The notes under the pieces: generated by a model
Databases searched by the model: none
What the model was told of the DNA's origin: nothing
Seen by the model: the letters and a program-made list of their open reading frames with translations, nothing else
Shown here: positions 45,366 through 57,430 of the stretch, one piece after another
Layout: each line of letters begins with the position of its first letter
Position numbering within the stretch: the stretch's first letter is position 1
Origin: Medicago truncatula
Taxonomy: Eukaryota; Streptophyta; Magnoliopsida; Fabales; Fabaceae
Reading direction: 5' to 3'
Assembly: GCF_003473485.1 (NCBI RefSeq)
Contig: NC_053042.1
Span: 29,437,262-29,501,261, forward strand
Length of the DNA stretch: 64,000 nt
Translations under genes and position numbers: made by a program

Positions 45366-47900
45366 AAATGACTTTTTTTTTCGTTTTGGTTAGCATGTTT
45401 GTGGTCAATTTGGAACCAACATAATCATGTCATTTTTTATAATTAGAATTCGTCTATTAGGTTCATCTTTTGAAATGGTTAAACTATTTGTATGATCATG
45501 GATAAGGCTTATACAATATTTTGCATATCCAAATTCTGGCTTATAGAAATATTCACATTTAATGTCCAGGACACTTTTAATAGTTAGGACTACCTCAATA
45601 AATTTTCATGAAAAATTAAATTAAAAGAAAAGATAATTCAAAAAGAAAAAGAATTTTTTTGATATTGGAATAATATTAAATAAGATTGACTAATATCATC
45701 AATTATTTTCCCTGATATTCGAGTTCAAATGAAGTGTATTCGGGTTTTTCATTTTTACTAAAAATGAAGTATATTCGGTTGAAGTAGCAAGTATTAATAT
45801 TTTTTGGTGGTGGTCAGGGTTCGAACTCCGGATATTTTACATATTTTATGTATTGTCCTTGCCAAATATTAATATCTAACATAGAGAATACCATCCTTTC
45901 AAGTAAAAAACATAGAAAAAACCACATCCCCAATTAAGGTATATAATATATTTGGAAAATTCAGACTTGACTATATAGTACTTGATAAAGAAAAACCACT
46001 GCTTGAAAAGTATCATGTTTAGTCTAAAGAAAAATTCATTACAATAAAATAGTGGAACTTTTCATTATGGAAAAGTATATGCCTATTTTAATAGAGTAAT
46101 AATTATATATTGTAAATTTTAAAGGGTTAAAATCTGTTTTTTTTAGAGATAAATATGTTTATAGTTCCTATAAAATCACGTTTTGAAGTTTAGTTCCTCA
46201 AAATAATTTATTCACTTTCAGTCTCTATTTATATCTTATAGGGCTGTTTTTAGGACTAAAAATCTCCTTTTTTTTTTCAAAAAGTTTTTAAAATATGGAC
46301 TATTCATACAAACTACAATATTATAAAGGACTACAAATAACATTAAAATTAATAGGAACTAAACTTTAAAATCGTGATTTTGTAGGAACTAAACACATAT
46401 TTAACCCAATTTTTAAATATATCTAATTTATGTATGAAGACCATTGCAAAGAGACATTTAGCTGTGTCTAAGAGCATGCATGATAATATAAGACAAGTGA
46501 AAGGATACAATCAACTTCTAGTTTGTAAGGATGTTCGTAATGCTGTTTGAAAGTTAAAAGTCATCTAAATCGCAAGATGAAAAAACATGCGGTTTGGTTG
46601 ATGTTTAAAATAAAAACTAAACCAAACCAATACAGTTTGGATTGGTTCGGTTGGTGCAGTTTTTTCAGAGATGAAATTTTTTGTTTTCAAAGTTAAAATC
46701 AAGTTAAAAAGCTAAAACAAAACATATTTCCACTAATGTTTTCAACAATGTTTTAAATTTTATCCAACATTACAATTTTATTTTCATCCAACAAAGTTCT
46801 AAACAACATAAACTAAATGAAAAAGTGGATAAAAAGTAATCATATTTTGTAAGAAATGCAAAAGATTAATATTTTATCATCGTCTAAAAGTTCAAGTAGC
46901 ACATAAATATATTTTAGAAATAAAAAACAAAGAAAAAACTTAACAACAACAAAAAATGTCATTTTATAAAAGTTTTCATTGAGTTTCTATGAATATTGGA
47001 TTATGAGACATATATTTAATTAGTTTTTTTCTTATGTTGTGGTTTGGTTTGGTTGGTAAAATAAAAACCGCAAACCAAACCAAATTGTGCGGTTGAGTAA
47101 AAAATGATTTGAATATATCTAAATCAAATACGTTTTTTTTTTTTTTTTTGTGATTTAAATTTAGTTTGGTTTGGTTTACGGTTTTTCTATTGGATGAGTT
47201 CAGTTTGAAACACCCCTAGTTAGAATACAACAACTGAATGTCCAAACAAAGAAAGATATACAACGATCTTTGAGGAAACGACAATAGTCATAAAAAACAA
47301 GACAATTGGATCAAGATTTTATCAAGCAAGCAAATTCTTCAATCAAAACATTGTCAAGAAATACATCATTTGTGCCAAGTCATTCAAGCCATCGTTTGAA
47401 CTTGATGATCATCTGGGTGATTGATATATTCAAATATCAAGACAATCTTTTGGATAAAGTATTGAAGATCACATGCCTAGATTTGATTTGACTCAGAAGC
47501 TATTAAGATCTTCAAAGTACAAAGAAGTGATTCCATTGGATTTAATAACCATCGATCGAAGGTATAGATGAACCATGTAATATGATATTTAACCATCTTC
47601 ATGATAGCAATTTTATATCTTTATTTTAGCCATGTTTCCACTGATCCATTTTTGTCCCTCGACAATATCCTATTTCAAAATATTCTCCACATGAAAACTG
47701 GAACTTTTAAAGGAATTAAACCATTCCAAACTGCTGCAAGATCCCTTGAATCATCGACTACAAATTCTCCTAGAATCGATGCATAAACTACTTTTACCGA
47801 ATAACCATTTCTAGACCAATTTCACTTGTCTTACACATATTCGTTAAGCTGCATCTATTGAACCTTATCTATTATCTCTAAATCTAGTCTTTTTTCCTCT
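45366..47900. other. Repeat-rich stretch without genes
   Basis: At about 45808-45865 (minus) lies a degraded tRNA-like unit with CCGGAGTTCGAACCCTGACC. At 46590-47215 GGTTTGGTT/AACCAAACC-type sequence recurs on both strands and ends at GAAACACCCCTAG, resembling a hAT-like element. From 47240 to 47790 only short open frames occur and I see no domain in them. Confidence 0.4.
46122..46404. mobile_element. MITE, GGGTTAAA ends
   Basis: The left end is GGGTTAAAATCTG and the reverse-complemented right end is GGGTTAAATATGTGTTTAGT. Both are followed by AGTTCCTATAAAATCACG / AGTTCCTACAAAATCACG and AAGTTTAGTTCCT. The length is about 283 bp. It is a common legume repeat type; the target duplication is approximate (AAATTTTAAA / AATTTTTAAA). 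Confidence 0.65.
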
Positions 47901-48760
47901 TTAGTCAAACTCACCCTCCATCTAAATACATCTCGACCACTCTCTCACCCCATAAATTTTATTTTTAAGAAGAGATTCAAGTTTAGATATTATATCTAAG
48001 AGAGCCTTAAAGAAAAAAAGGAAATAGACATGTAAAGGATACAAGACATAATTTAGGAGGACAATTCTACCACCAATTAATAAGTGTCTATTATTCCATT
48101 TAGACAACCGATTCATCACTACATCGATAGCTGGTTTCCACAACCCATCTCAACGATGATAACCTCTAATGGAAAAGCCCAAATACTTAAAGGGTAGAGC
48201 ATCAACTTTACAATATAAAACTCCAGCCTCTTCCTTCATCCAAGAATTGTTGAATGTTAACTCCAACTAAAAGGCTTTTGTGAAAGTTAACCTTCAAACC
48301 AGACACCAATTCAAAAAAATGCAAAATTGAATCGGCGCCGATACATTTTTCCAACTCTTCTTACCCGTAATTAAAGTGTCGTCTGCATATTGAAGATACG
48401 ACACTTTGATTCCTTCATATCCAAACTAATACCCCTCAAAGAGGTTCAACTGCACTGCTTTAGACATCATGACATTGAAACCTTCAGTTGCCAATAAGAA
48501 TAAGAAAGACGACAAAGGATCACCTTACCTCAAACCCCTTCCTACGTCAAATTCTTTTGTAGGACTATCATTCACTCGAAATGGCATGAGACTTGATTGA
48601 AGGCATTCCTATATCCAACTTCTCCATTTGACATTGAACCCCATTCTCTCCATCACCCAATCTATTAAGTCTTATGTCTTTTCAAAATCAACTTTGAACA
48701 ACAAAGCTTCTTTTTTCCTCCTTTATGTCTCATCAACTAGTTCATATGCAATTAATACAG
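47900..48760 (-). pseudogene. LINE reverse transcriptase fragment
   Basis: This is a second, independent L1-type fragment, on the minus strand. Starting near 48750: KKEALLFKVDFEKT, then GDPLSSFLFLLATEGFNVMM, FGYEGIKVSYLQYADDTLIT with the YADD catalytic motif (about 48380), KVDALPFKYLGFSIRGYH and MNRLSKWNNRHLLIGGRIVL (about 48060-48100). Stops and frameshifts are numerous. No endonuclease or tail was found, so the piece is truncated on both sides. Confidence 0.8.
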
Positions 48761-48904
48761 AGTTTTTTTTATTTGAACAATCATTTTAATGACAACTTAT
48801 TAGACAATCATTGATATACAAAGAAAATGAGGTATTGACACAAAAACCAAAACAATAGAAAAAGAAAATAAAAACATAATATGAATATGAGAGAAAAAAT
48901 TATA

Positions 48905-49196
48905 CTACCTCCGTCCCTAATTATAAGACCCTTTTGAGAATTTTTTTGTCCCTTTTTATAAGACCCCTTTGCTATTTCCAATTACATTAATTATTTCTTT
49001 ACATACATGCCCCTATTAATTATACATCTTTTTCTTCAATCAACAATAAATAGCATGTTGAAAACATAAAACATCTCTCTCTTAAAGGATAAAACTGTAA
49101 AAACAATACTAATTACAAACATATTTAATACAAATATCCACTATCTTAATTCCCGTTATTTTTTTAAAAAGACCCTATAATTAGGGACGGAGGTAG
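48905..49196. mobile_element. Stowaway-type MITE
   Basis: The ends CTACCTCCGTCCCTAATTAT and, reverse-complemented, the identical CTACCTCCGTCCCTAATTAT enclose 292 bp. TA flanks both sides (48903-48904 and 49197-49198). The near-identical ends suggest a younger insertion than the one at 26745. Confidence 0.9.
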
Positions 49197-49198
49197 TA

Positions 49199-50159
49199 AT
49201 AAAATTGTTAAAAAATAATTGCACAAATATCATTTACCATAGTATATCAACCACCAGTTGACTACTTTTTGGATCACCTACTTACTTTAATCAATTTTCA
49301 AGGATTTTAGATAACACCTTGTACATAACAACCATGTAAAGAGATTGAGCAAAAATCATTCAATTTAACCGGACTTTCAATCTTTGGAATTAGTACAATG
49401 AACACATTGTTCGCACCTCGAAATAAAATTCTGAAATAAATCTTCGAAAATCGCTCTCATTACAACCCAAAATTATTCGAGAAACCCGAAATTAATTTGT
49501 TATGACTCACGAGTAAGAAAATATCCTAAAACGTTAAAATCCAATCTCAAAAAAGGCTGATTATTCTTGATGTACACGTGATCCAATGGCCATCATGTTA
49601 ATACCTTAACAAACATTTATTTATACATCCCATTCCCAATAAAAATTTGCGGTCCAGATCACTTTGTCACACATAAAGTTCAACAAACAAGGTCCCTCAT
49701 TGGTCACTACCTCACCATGCAAAAATAATCCTAACAGTATTTTGAAACACTCTTTAAAGAATTTTAATAATAAATTTTTAAAAGAATTTATGTTTTTTTT
49801 TTAAGATTCGACTTGCATATATTATACACTGTTCTTATCAATTAAATTAATTTCACGAGGACTTATAAAACTTTATCTATTAATTGTATTGAAATTTGTA
49901 AAAATATTTAATTTTTTAAAAGAATAATTTTTGTATATAGGATTTTTAAAGAGTGTCGGGAGAATTTGTTAGCAAAACACAAATAAATAAATTGTGAATT
50001 TTAAACATTATCTCACTCTCTCATCCCAACCAAAACCCTCTTTCCCAAAATCCCCTCACACTCACTACAAACTTCATTGCATATTTCTTTTCCTTTTCAC
50101 TCCTCTGTTTCAAATCCTCTGTTTCAAACAGAACACTGAAACCTTAACAAAAACAAAAC
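49199..50159. other. 5' flank of OVATE gene, tRNA-like fragment
   Basis: A degraded tRNA-like unit lies near 49802-49862 (minus: TTAATTGATAAGAACAGTG, TATAATATATGCAAGTCGAA). The last few hundred bases should contain the promoter and leader of the OVATE-family gene; CT-rich sequence near 50009-50130 is probably the 5' UTR. Confidence 0.4.
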
Positions 50160-50708
50160 ATGTCTACCTCCAAAAAAAAACTAACCTTAAACACTGTCTC
50201 CATAAACCTTGGTTGTGGAACATGTACAAGACCAAAACTTGGTTTCATATTCAACACAAAACCAAAACACAAAAACCCCACTTACCAAAACCACAAAAGA
50301 CATCACAACTCTTCATCTTCAAATTCAACTTCAACCATTTGGAAACAGAAACACAGAGACACTATTGAAACTTCAACAAGCACAACCAACACAACACCAA
50401 CAACAAACACATCATTCGGGTCAGAGAAATCATCATTGAAAGGATTTGGAAGAGCTGGAAATGAAGGAGTAGCTGTGGAGAAAGATTCTGATGACCCTTA
50501 TCTTGATTTTCGACATTCAATGTTGCAGATGATATTGGAGAATGAGATATATTCTAAAGATGATCTTAGAGAGCTTTTGAACTGTTTTCTTCAGCTGAAT
50601 TCGAAGGAACATCATGGGATTATTATAAGAGCTTTTACTGAGATTTGGAATGGAGTTTTCTCTGTTAAGTCTGGTTTTTCATCTGGGTTTCACCTTAATC
50701 GTAACTAA
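50160..50708 (+). CDS. OVATE family protein (OFP), transcriptional repressor
   Basis: OFPs are plant-specific repressors that act with KNOX/BELL homeodomain proteins and influence organ shape. This single-exon gene encodes 182 residues from the ATG at 50160. The N-terminal half is low-complexity and rich in S, T, N and K (KHRDTIETSTSTTNTTPTTN). The C-terminal OVATE domain spans about residues 105-168: KDSDDPYLDFRHSMLQMILE, EIYSKDDLRELLNCFLQLNS, HHGIIIRAFTEIWNGVFS. Length and lack of introns are normal for the short OFP class. The ATG at 50160 is in good context (AACATGTCTACC), while an overlapping frame starting at 49994 is a shadow. No lesion is seen. Confidence 0.93.
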   Translation: MSTSKKKLTLNTVSINLGCGTCTRPKLGFIFNTKPKHKNPTYQNHKRHHNSSSSNSTSTIWKQKHRDTIETSTSTTNTTPTTNTSFGSEKSSLKGFGRAGNEGVAVEKDSDDPYLDFRHSMLQMILENEIYSKDDLRELLNCFLQLNSKEHHGIIIRAFTEIWNGVFSVKSGFSSGFHLNRN

Positions 50709-53282
50709 CGTGATTTCTAGTTCTAATTCTAGATGGTCACGTGGATATTAACTAGTTGTATAAATAAGTTCTAGTAGTATTTGACTATGTGATGTAATTG
50801 GTATTTGGTAAGTATATGTTGGTCCGACGATGAGTATGATAGAATCATGGTGTGTTGTCCAAAGTTCGGCAAAAATAGTATTTTAAAGTCGGTCTAAATA
50901 TATGCGAAGTTGCTAACTTTGTTGTAGTATTATGTTTAAATTGACGATGAATTTGATAAAATTAGGTTTGTTGTGTCGTAAGTTTGTTAAATACTGTATT
51001 TTGAAGCTTCAACACGATTATAGTGTCAATGTGATTTATCGAACTAACTATGAATTTATATGTACTAAGATGTTGACTTTGTTGTACTAAGAATCCAGTT
51101 GGATTGACTTAGTGGCATAAGTTTGAGATATTGAAGAACGCTCTTCTCAAAATCTTAGTTTAAACGCTCCTGGGGCAGATTTTTATAAATTAGTTTATAA
51201 TAAGTTTTTACTCTTAACTTTAAATGACTTATCGCTAATGGACGGTGGGATTAGTGTCCCATTCTCTCCGATTAATCGGCCATTAAACTAGATACCACGT
51301 TTTTTAAAACAAAATCACATAAAAACTGTATTTAGCAAGACTTATGTTTATATTTTATCATCTTCACACGTCATATTTCACTGAGCAGACATAACATAGT
51401 GAAAAATATTTCAAGTGTTAGTATAACAATAACAAACACACTCACTCACACATATACATTTTCATAACATCCTTTATTTCTCATGATTTCCATCACTTTC
51501 TTATAGAGTATCTCTGTAATTTCATCATATGTATGTCAGTTTGGAGCAGTGAATCAATATTTTCTGGCACCCATGGCCATAGGTTTGGATTTGGTCAAAA
51601 ATAGTTGCCAACTTGCTTATGTTATTACTGAGTGTAAGGCAGTGGTGGGAAAATATAGGCATTGGGATTTGAATCATAATAATAATATGAATGGTCCAAC
51701 TGATGAGAGACATATCCATAATGATTTTTAATGACACTAGAATACATATTTTTGTTAATATTTTCCCAATATATAATATCATTATACTCCGTACTCTATT
51801 TCACTATAATTTCTTGCTAGTTGTAGATAGTACTAGTATTTTGATGGTTGATATTCAAGTACTTGTATTTGATTTTATTTCCATTTATTTATGTGTACTT
51901 TCAACACTCATTACTCTATAGTACATGAATTTGGTTCTTGTTTGTATTTACTTGGGCATTAGGCATTGATATCATGACCACATGTAAATTTGAATTTAAT
52001 CCCTTCAAGAGAGGTAGGTTCCAATATGGGATCAAGGTCAACAAGCATTTATATCCAACACCAAAGATTGAAATCATTCCTTAAACATGAAATCAGTTTA
52101 ATGAAAATATATTTCAGTCCTAACTTAAAATTAGAGAGCTTCTGTTTTCACTCTTAAGTGGTTTTAGATGTACACTTACGACGAACCCACCGTATGAGTG
52201 TGGCTATAGTCACACAAGATTATTATATATATATTTTTTTAAATGTTAACCAGTACCCGTCAAACACTAGTTAAGAAAATTAAATATAGTATAAGTATCT
52301 CGAAATTTGGACTTACACCAAGTAGAATGAGTTGTAGTCTTATCAACTAGCATGAACATATTAAATACACCAGAAGAATTGAACAAAATAAAATTGTATT
52401 GCGAACATTTTAGGGGTCACTGATTTCCCGCAATCATGCAATTGGAATATCGGTAACGGTCCGATCTCAATCTGATGGTTATAAAAGAGGAAAATTTACT
52501 TTTTATTTTAAAATTAAAAATACTGAAATTTATGTGTTCACAGTCTGATCTTAATTGCACGGCTAAGATTGAGTGATTGCGTTAATTTATTGACCGCAAT
52601 GAATCAAGTCCATTGTTAGGGGAATTGGGTTTCCAGTAGCCACATGTTCGCGCAATTTCATGTATTAATGGATCATTGATTTCAAATTGGATAGTCCAGA
52701 TTACACAATTAACTTCACTTAGTTAAATAATCACGTCCGTTTATTTAGATCGAACAGTCGAGAGTTGTAACTGCGTCACAAAGTTATTGCAAAGAATCCA
52801 TTTCAGTTTTTAGGGAGCCATGTTTACTTCCTGACATGTTCTGAGTATACAAAGAATATGATTAACATGGATTGAAAAGAGACAAAGAGCATGATCCATA
52901 TGAATAAAACGGAAGGGGTGAAAAAAGCAATATAGATGCAGATATTTGTAGGAGCAGTTTCAGAGAGTTGAATCCTAAAATGACAAAAAAAAAAGTGAGT
53001 TTGATCCTCTCTGTCACTCTTTGTAGTCAGATTGAGGATCAATTAGATGGATTAAAATGTGGCCTACCAACTTTTAAGGGATGGTCAACTATGCAGCAGG
53101 CATATTCATGTTAGTGGAAACATAATGGCCCATATAATTCAAAACAAAATCCAGGCGAATAACACAATTCTTGATAAAGATATGGAACTAAATTTGCAAC
53201 TTGTCCAACTCAGCTTTGTCAAATACAGTATTCCCTCCTTTTTCAAAACTTTAGATGTTAGATTTTAAGATTTTTTTTTTTC
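50709..53282. other. No gene; one SINE-like repeat
   Basis: Apart from the SINE-like repeat at 51095-51290, the interval holds AT-rich sequence with short fortuitous open frames. GCAATCA-like palindromic fragments near 52410-52600 may be repeat remains. Confidence 0.3.
51095..51290 (+). mobile_element. SINE-like, tRNA-derived repeat
   Basis: The plus strand reads AGTTGGATTGACTTAGTGGC (A-box-like), then AATCTTAGTTTAAACGCTCC (degenerate B-box), then GGACGGTGGGATTAGTGTCC. The last block matches the end of the SINE-like repeat at 36186-36400, so both belong to one family. Confidence 0.55.
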
Positions 53283-53404
53283 TGACCTCTATGAGTATTA
53301 TTTACATAAATGACCCACTTTTTTTTAATTTTTTTTTTTTCCAGTTAAGTGTGGATGTATACACGGTTTTTAATGTTTTTTTTTGCAGCTTTTTTGATTT
53401 TTTT
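53283..53404 (+). repeat. Left arm of inverted repeat around the plastid-derived patch
   Basis: It matches, in reverse complement, the sequence at about 54094-54240: both contain GAGTATTATTTACNTAAATGACC, TATACAC and GCAGCTTTTTTGATTTTTTT-type blocks. The arm ends where plastid sequence begins. Confidence 0.65.
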
Positions 53405-53418
53405 TTAGGTTTGATTTG

Positions 53419-53491
53419 ACTCGGACTCGAACCGAGATGCTCTAGCACTGCTTCCTAAGAGCAGCGTGTCTACCAATTTCACCATAGCGGC
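53419..53491 (-). pseudogene. trnL-UAG: Plastid trnL-UAG fragment in nuclear DNA
   Basis: The minus strand from 53491 reads GCCGCTATGGTGAAATTGGT, then GACACGCTGCTCTTAGGAAG (anticodon UAG) and CATCTCGGTTCGAGTCCGAG. This is the plastid leucine tRNA. After CCGAGT it turns into CAAATCAAACC instead of the 3' acceptor strand AGCGGCA, so 7 nt of the acceptor arm are missing and it cannot fold properly. This is a transfer from plastid to nucleus cut inside the gene. Confidence 0.9.
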
Positions 53492-53785
53492 TTACTCGAA
53501 ATCATAATAACCAACTCTTTAGTCAATCGTCGAGATTGAAAGAATCGCTTAAAGTGCACTATTTATTTAGTACATTTCTTTACTAAACATTTAGTATAAA
53601 TTGATAATAACAAGTAAATTTAAAATTTGTATCTATTCGAATATCAAAAATATGAAAAAAAATTAGATTCTATATATTTAGAATCTATTATATATATATA
53701 GAATCTAATTCTATATATATAATAGATTCTAAATATATGTTCCATATTCTATACTAGTATTAGTATAAAATGAGTATTTAAAGAG
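53492..53785. other. Probable plastid spacer next to trnL-UAG
   Basis: AT-rich sequence continuous with trnL-UAG, with a TAGATTCTATATATTTAGAA palindromic run near 53664-53735. It probably derives from the plastid rpl32-trnL spacer; I infer this from position only. Confidence 0.45.
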
Positions 53786-53884
53786 TATGGTAGCAGCATG
53801 GATAAGAGCGGAAATAGGAGTAGGACCTTCCATAGCATCTGGTAACCATACATGAAGAGGGAATTGGGCAGATTTCGCAACTGC
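53786..53884 (-). pseudogene. ndhF: Plastid ndhF fragment in nuclear DNA
   Basis: The minus strand encodes [20 protein letters not shown] and [12 protein letters not shown], a very conserved part of subunit NdhF (subunit 5) of the plastid NADH dehydrogenase-like complex. Only about 33 codons match; both sides turn into unrelated sequence. It lies close to trnL-UAG, as in plastid DNA, but the intervening gene is missing, so the patch is a composite of plastid pieces. Confidence 0.8.
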
Positions 53885-54093
53885 AAGGCCGTAAGCAAAA
53901 CCATGCAAAAACTGACATGTGTCAACATGCAAGGCGGCCATGTACCGTGAAAATTGAAAAATTGTGGCAAAATAGTTTTTTCCTAAAACGGAAATCAAAC
54001 TGTACATGTTGACACGTGTCAGCTTATGCTTGGCTATATTTAAAATCAGTTGTAGTTGCTGTCGTGGTATATAGAGTAGAAAAATCAAATTAA

Positions 54094-54240
54094 ATTTAAA
54101 AAAAATCAAAAAAGCTGCAAAAAAAACTTCAAAAACTGTGTATACAACCACACTAAGTGGCGGTGAAGCCACTAAACTGAAGATTTTTTTCTTGAAAAAA
54201 AGTAGGTCATTTACGTAAATAATACTCGTAGGGGTCGACA
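54094..54240 (-). repeat. Right arm of inverted repeat around the plastid-derived patch
   Basis: This is the partner of 53283-53404. Arms are imperfect, with small indels in T runs. The enclosed 0.7 kb includes the plastid-derived fragments and a stretch with CATGTTGACACGTGTCAGCT near 54005, itself echoed inverted near 53915. Confidence 0.6.
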
Positions 54241-54245
54241 TCGAA

Positions 54246-55682
54246 TTTATTTTGTATTAGGGTTGAAAAAAAAAAATTCTTCTAGATTTTAACACACAAC
54301 AAAGTGATGAGTGTGTTAAAAATCTAAGGTGCTTATTCTATGAGAGTGGTTGATGCAACCTAGAGAGTGCATTTTGAGAATTTGGTTGATGCATCTTAAA
54401 GAGTGCATTTTAAGAACTTAATTCTTTGTGCATTTTAAGTGGTTTGAGCATGTAGAGAGAAAATTTGTAGTAAGAAAAAGATATTATATTGAGGATAGTA
54501 AGATCACTAGAGGTACGGATAGAAAAAAAAAACTCTAAGATAAACTATTAATCAAATCACGTTATTTTACTTTTTGAACTAATTTTTACAAATGCATACT
54601 TGATATGATTTAATTGATATATAAAAGTTTTATATTGTCGATATAAATAAATTAATCTCTTTTATTAAAAACCTTAAATTACAAAAGAATTGAAACAGAA
54701 TATTTGTTTAGCAGAGAAATGTGTTGATTACTTCCGACAGAAGTGTTTATCACACTTGTGAATAATTGCACTTAAATATATTCCAATAAACATGTAGGTT
54801 CTATACTACAGGAACTTGATTAAAAGTGTGAACTGAATTGAATAATTTGGAACATGAAGCAATGGGAATAGACATAAAAACAATCTTTATTTGGTAACCT
54901 TTTTGCTATATTGGGGAACATCTTTGTACTTGTGTAGGCCATGAGTTAACATGATTTGTTTTCTAAACTGAAATTAAAGTTTGTGTTATGACCTATCACC
55001 AACAGAGAGCTGAAAAAAGTTATACATAAAGAAATTGGTCTTGTCTTGACAAATATCTATGTTTGCAATAATATTGTCTTTAGGATTTTGACACAAATAA
55101 AAAAAAAAAAATAGTGAAGGCAATGTCATAGAGATGGAACTATAATATAATCTTTATTAATTAATAGTTGGATCAAATGCGTACTATACCATGTATAAAT
55201 GTAGTTAGATCACGTGTATATATCATGTATCATTTTACATGAGTGAATAAACACTTCTTTATGTTCTATTTTCTTTTATTCTTTTGGTTCACATCTATTT
55301 TTATGGTGGCTAGTTAAGTCATATAGTATAGTTAGTTACTGCTGCAAATAGAAGGTAGTAAATTAGTAACTAATTTTCTCATTTGTAATACTACTCATTC
55401 TTATCAATACATGAGTTTCATAGTTTTTCTTTCTTTCCTTCCATAGATGTCATGTTTCATAACATGAGACATGATGACACCTATTGGTCTAAATGTGGAA
55501 AAAATTTGGAAATAGTACATTATTTTACTTGTGCACCATAGTAATAACATTGGTTTAGGGTGAAATTGTTGCTCTTACCGTTTAGCAACTCTTACCTGGA
55601 CACAACTTCAAACAAAAAATGTTCCGATAAACACAAATACCAAAATATTTTTAAACAAATTATGGTCACAACATTTAACCTA
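54246..55682. other. No gene detected
   Basis: AT-rich. A short duplication, TTGATGCANCNTANAGAGTGCATTTTGAGAA-like, is visible near 54350-54415. No recognisable coding or RNA features. Confidence 0.3.
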
Positions 55683-55739
55683 CTACTCTTTTTTTTTTTT
55701 TCTTTTCTTCCCATTTGTGTGTTCATCCTTATCAATCTC

Positions 55740-56110
55740 TAATGCCGAGACCAGGAGAGTTGAAATGAGCTTGCTATCTTGCATTTCAAATTTCTTGAGC
55801 AGCTTCAATGCATATTTTGTTTGACTAAAAGTCTCTTCTTTAGCTTGTCTTATTTGTAAACCAAGAAAAAATCGTAAGCTCTCCCATAAGAGACTTTTCA
55901 AACTCTCATTACATTAGATTGGAGAATTCTCTACAAAATTTCGTTAATAGACCCAAATAGGATATCATCAACATAAATTTGAACTAACAAAATATGTTTT
56001 CCTTTTAGTTTGCTAAACAAAGTATTATCAACCTTACCACAAGCAAAACCCTTTTTCCAACTAAAACTTGCTCAATCTTTCATACCAAATCTAAACTTGT
56101 GAAACAATTG
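55740..56110 (-). pseudogene. Ty1-copia reverse transcriptase fragment
   Basis: Read on the minus strand from about 56070: KVDNTLFSKLKGKHILLVQI then YVDDILFGSINE, the copia YVDD catalytic motif (about 55960). After a shifted frame comes SLRFFLGLQIRQAKEETFSQ, TKYALKLLKKFEMQDSKLIS and LVSALEIDKDE. Stops (for example at 55930) and frameshifts break the gene. No integrase or RNase H part was identified. Confidence 0.8.
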
Positions 56111-57430
56111 TTATCAAAAATAATAAAACTATTTGATATATTATTAATCAATTGAAAAGATGATATAAAAAATGTGAAGTGATTGAAAGATCAAAATTCC
56201 ACGAACTATATGATGTTTTCTATAGGTCTTTCTCTAAGCATCAGACAAGCTCTTCCTATCAACAATCATTTCCTCATAATCTATTGGGAAACTAATACCA
56301 TCCTCAATAATGTCACAAACTCATCATCAACATCAATGACGTGACTATACATTTTTCTTTTCCACCAAGAAAATTGTGCAGCATCTCCATACCAAGATAG
56401 AGGTCTGGTTGAGTAAGAATTTTTATCAGAAGTGGAAACATTGTAGTATCAAAAGACATGTTTTTCTCAGAATCTTTTAAATGTTGCACAATTGAGTGTT
56501 CAAGCAACATAGAAGGCACTATGAGCTCGATTGAGGGTGAGAAAAACACAAGAATGGAGGGTTGAATTGTGTCGGACTTTTCAAAAACTTTTCTAAGTGT
56601 TTATAAAAAACAGTTAAGAGTCTGATCAGAAGCAGAGTTCTTATCAGAGTCTGAACAGAGTTATGCAGTGAAAATCAATTAAACACAAACCGAGAGTACT
56701 CCAATCCCCTTGCATTTCGAAGAGATTTTCACTATAATCTCACTAAACTACAGTTTTCTTAAACACACAAGTAAAAGACTTTATTTGCTCAATCACACAA
56801 GAAGAAGAATTCTACAATAATAATTTAACAAATAAATAAGATTGTCTTTACAGTTGATATACAATCAGATGTGTAAGAAATTTAAGTTCATATGACTTCT
56901 AATACTTAAGAAATTCTAAGATATGAAAGTTTGTAAGAATTTCTCTAAGAGTTTGTGCGTTATATTATTCGACAGAGTAAAGACACTTGTAAAATGATAG
57001 AAGTCTTGTTATATTTCTTCAACTGCTCAGGTCTATATATAGAAGAGAACGAGAGAGCCGTTATTGAAGAGGTGCCAACACATCAAATTAGTCCTTGAGA
57101 TGCTTGATCAGAGACGTTTAGATGTTGCCTCAAATGGATGAGTCTGATCGCGATATTCCTTCAAAAGACGACAAATTGGTTCAGAGTCTTCAATGTCTGA
57201 TGTCACCTTCATATGCTTCATCCTTTAGAGTCTTCATTCCTTCAGATACTTCTGAACAAAAATTCTCTTTTGATCAGAATGTTGACTTTCTGGTTTACCT
57301 TTCTTCAAAAATCTTGTTTCAAGTCGTATAAGCTTCTCTTTTGCTTCAGATGTTATCTTATGTGTTCAAAGTCTTGATGTTTCAGAACTAAAACTTGATT
57401 TAAGGGTTAGAATTTAATTCTATAGTCCTG
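56111..57430. other. Retroelement-related sequence, undefined
   Basis: AT-rich sequence following the copia fragment. The part 56540-57420 repeats words such as TCAGAGTCT, TCTGATCAGA and CTTCAGATA many times, as in some long copia-type LTRs of legumes. I could not find matched LTR ends. No host gene. Confidence 0.3.

Noticed and set aside
49994..50368. 124-residue open frame overlapping the OVATE gene start
   Set aside because: It is in another frame, K/T/Q/H-rich through low-complexity sequence, and conflicts with the intact OVATE reading frame.
53729..54241. 170-residue minus-strand open frame as one protein
   Set aside because: Only about 33 codons match NdhF; the rest is inverted-repeat and unrelated sequence that happens to be open.
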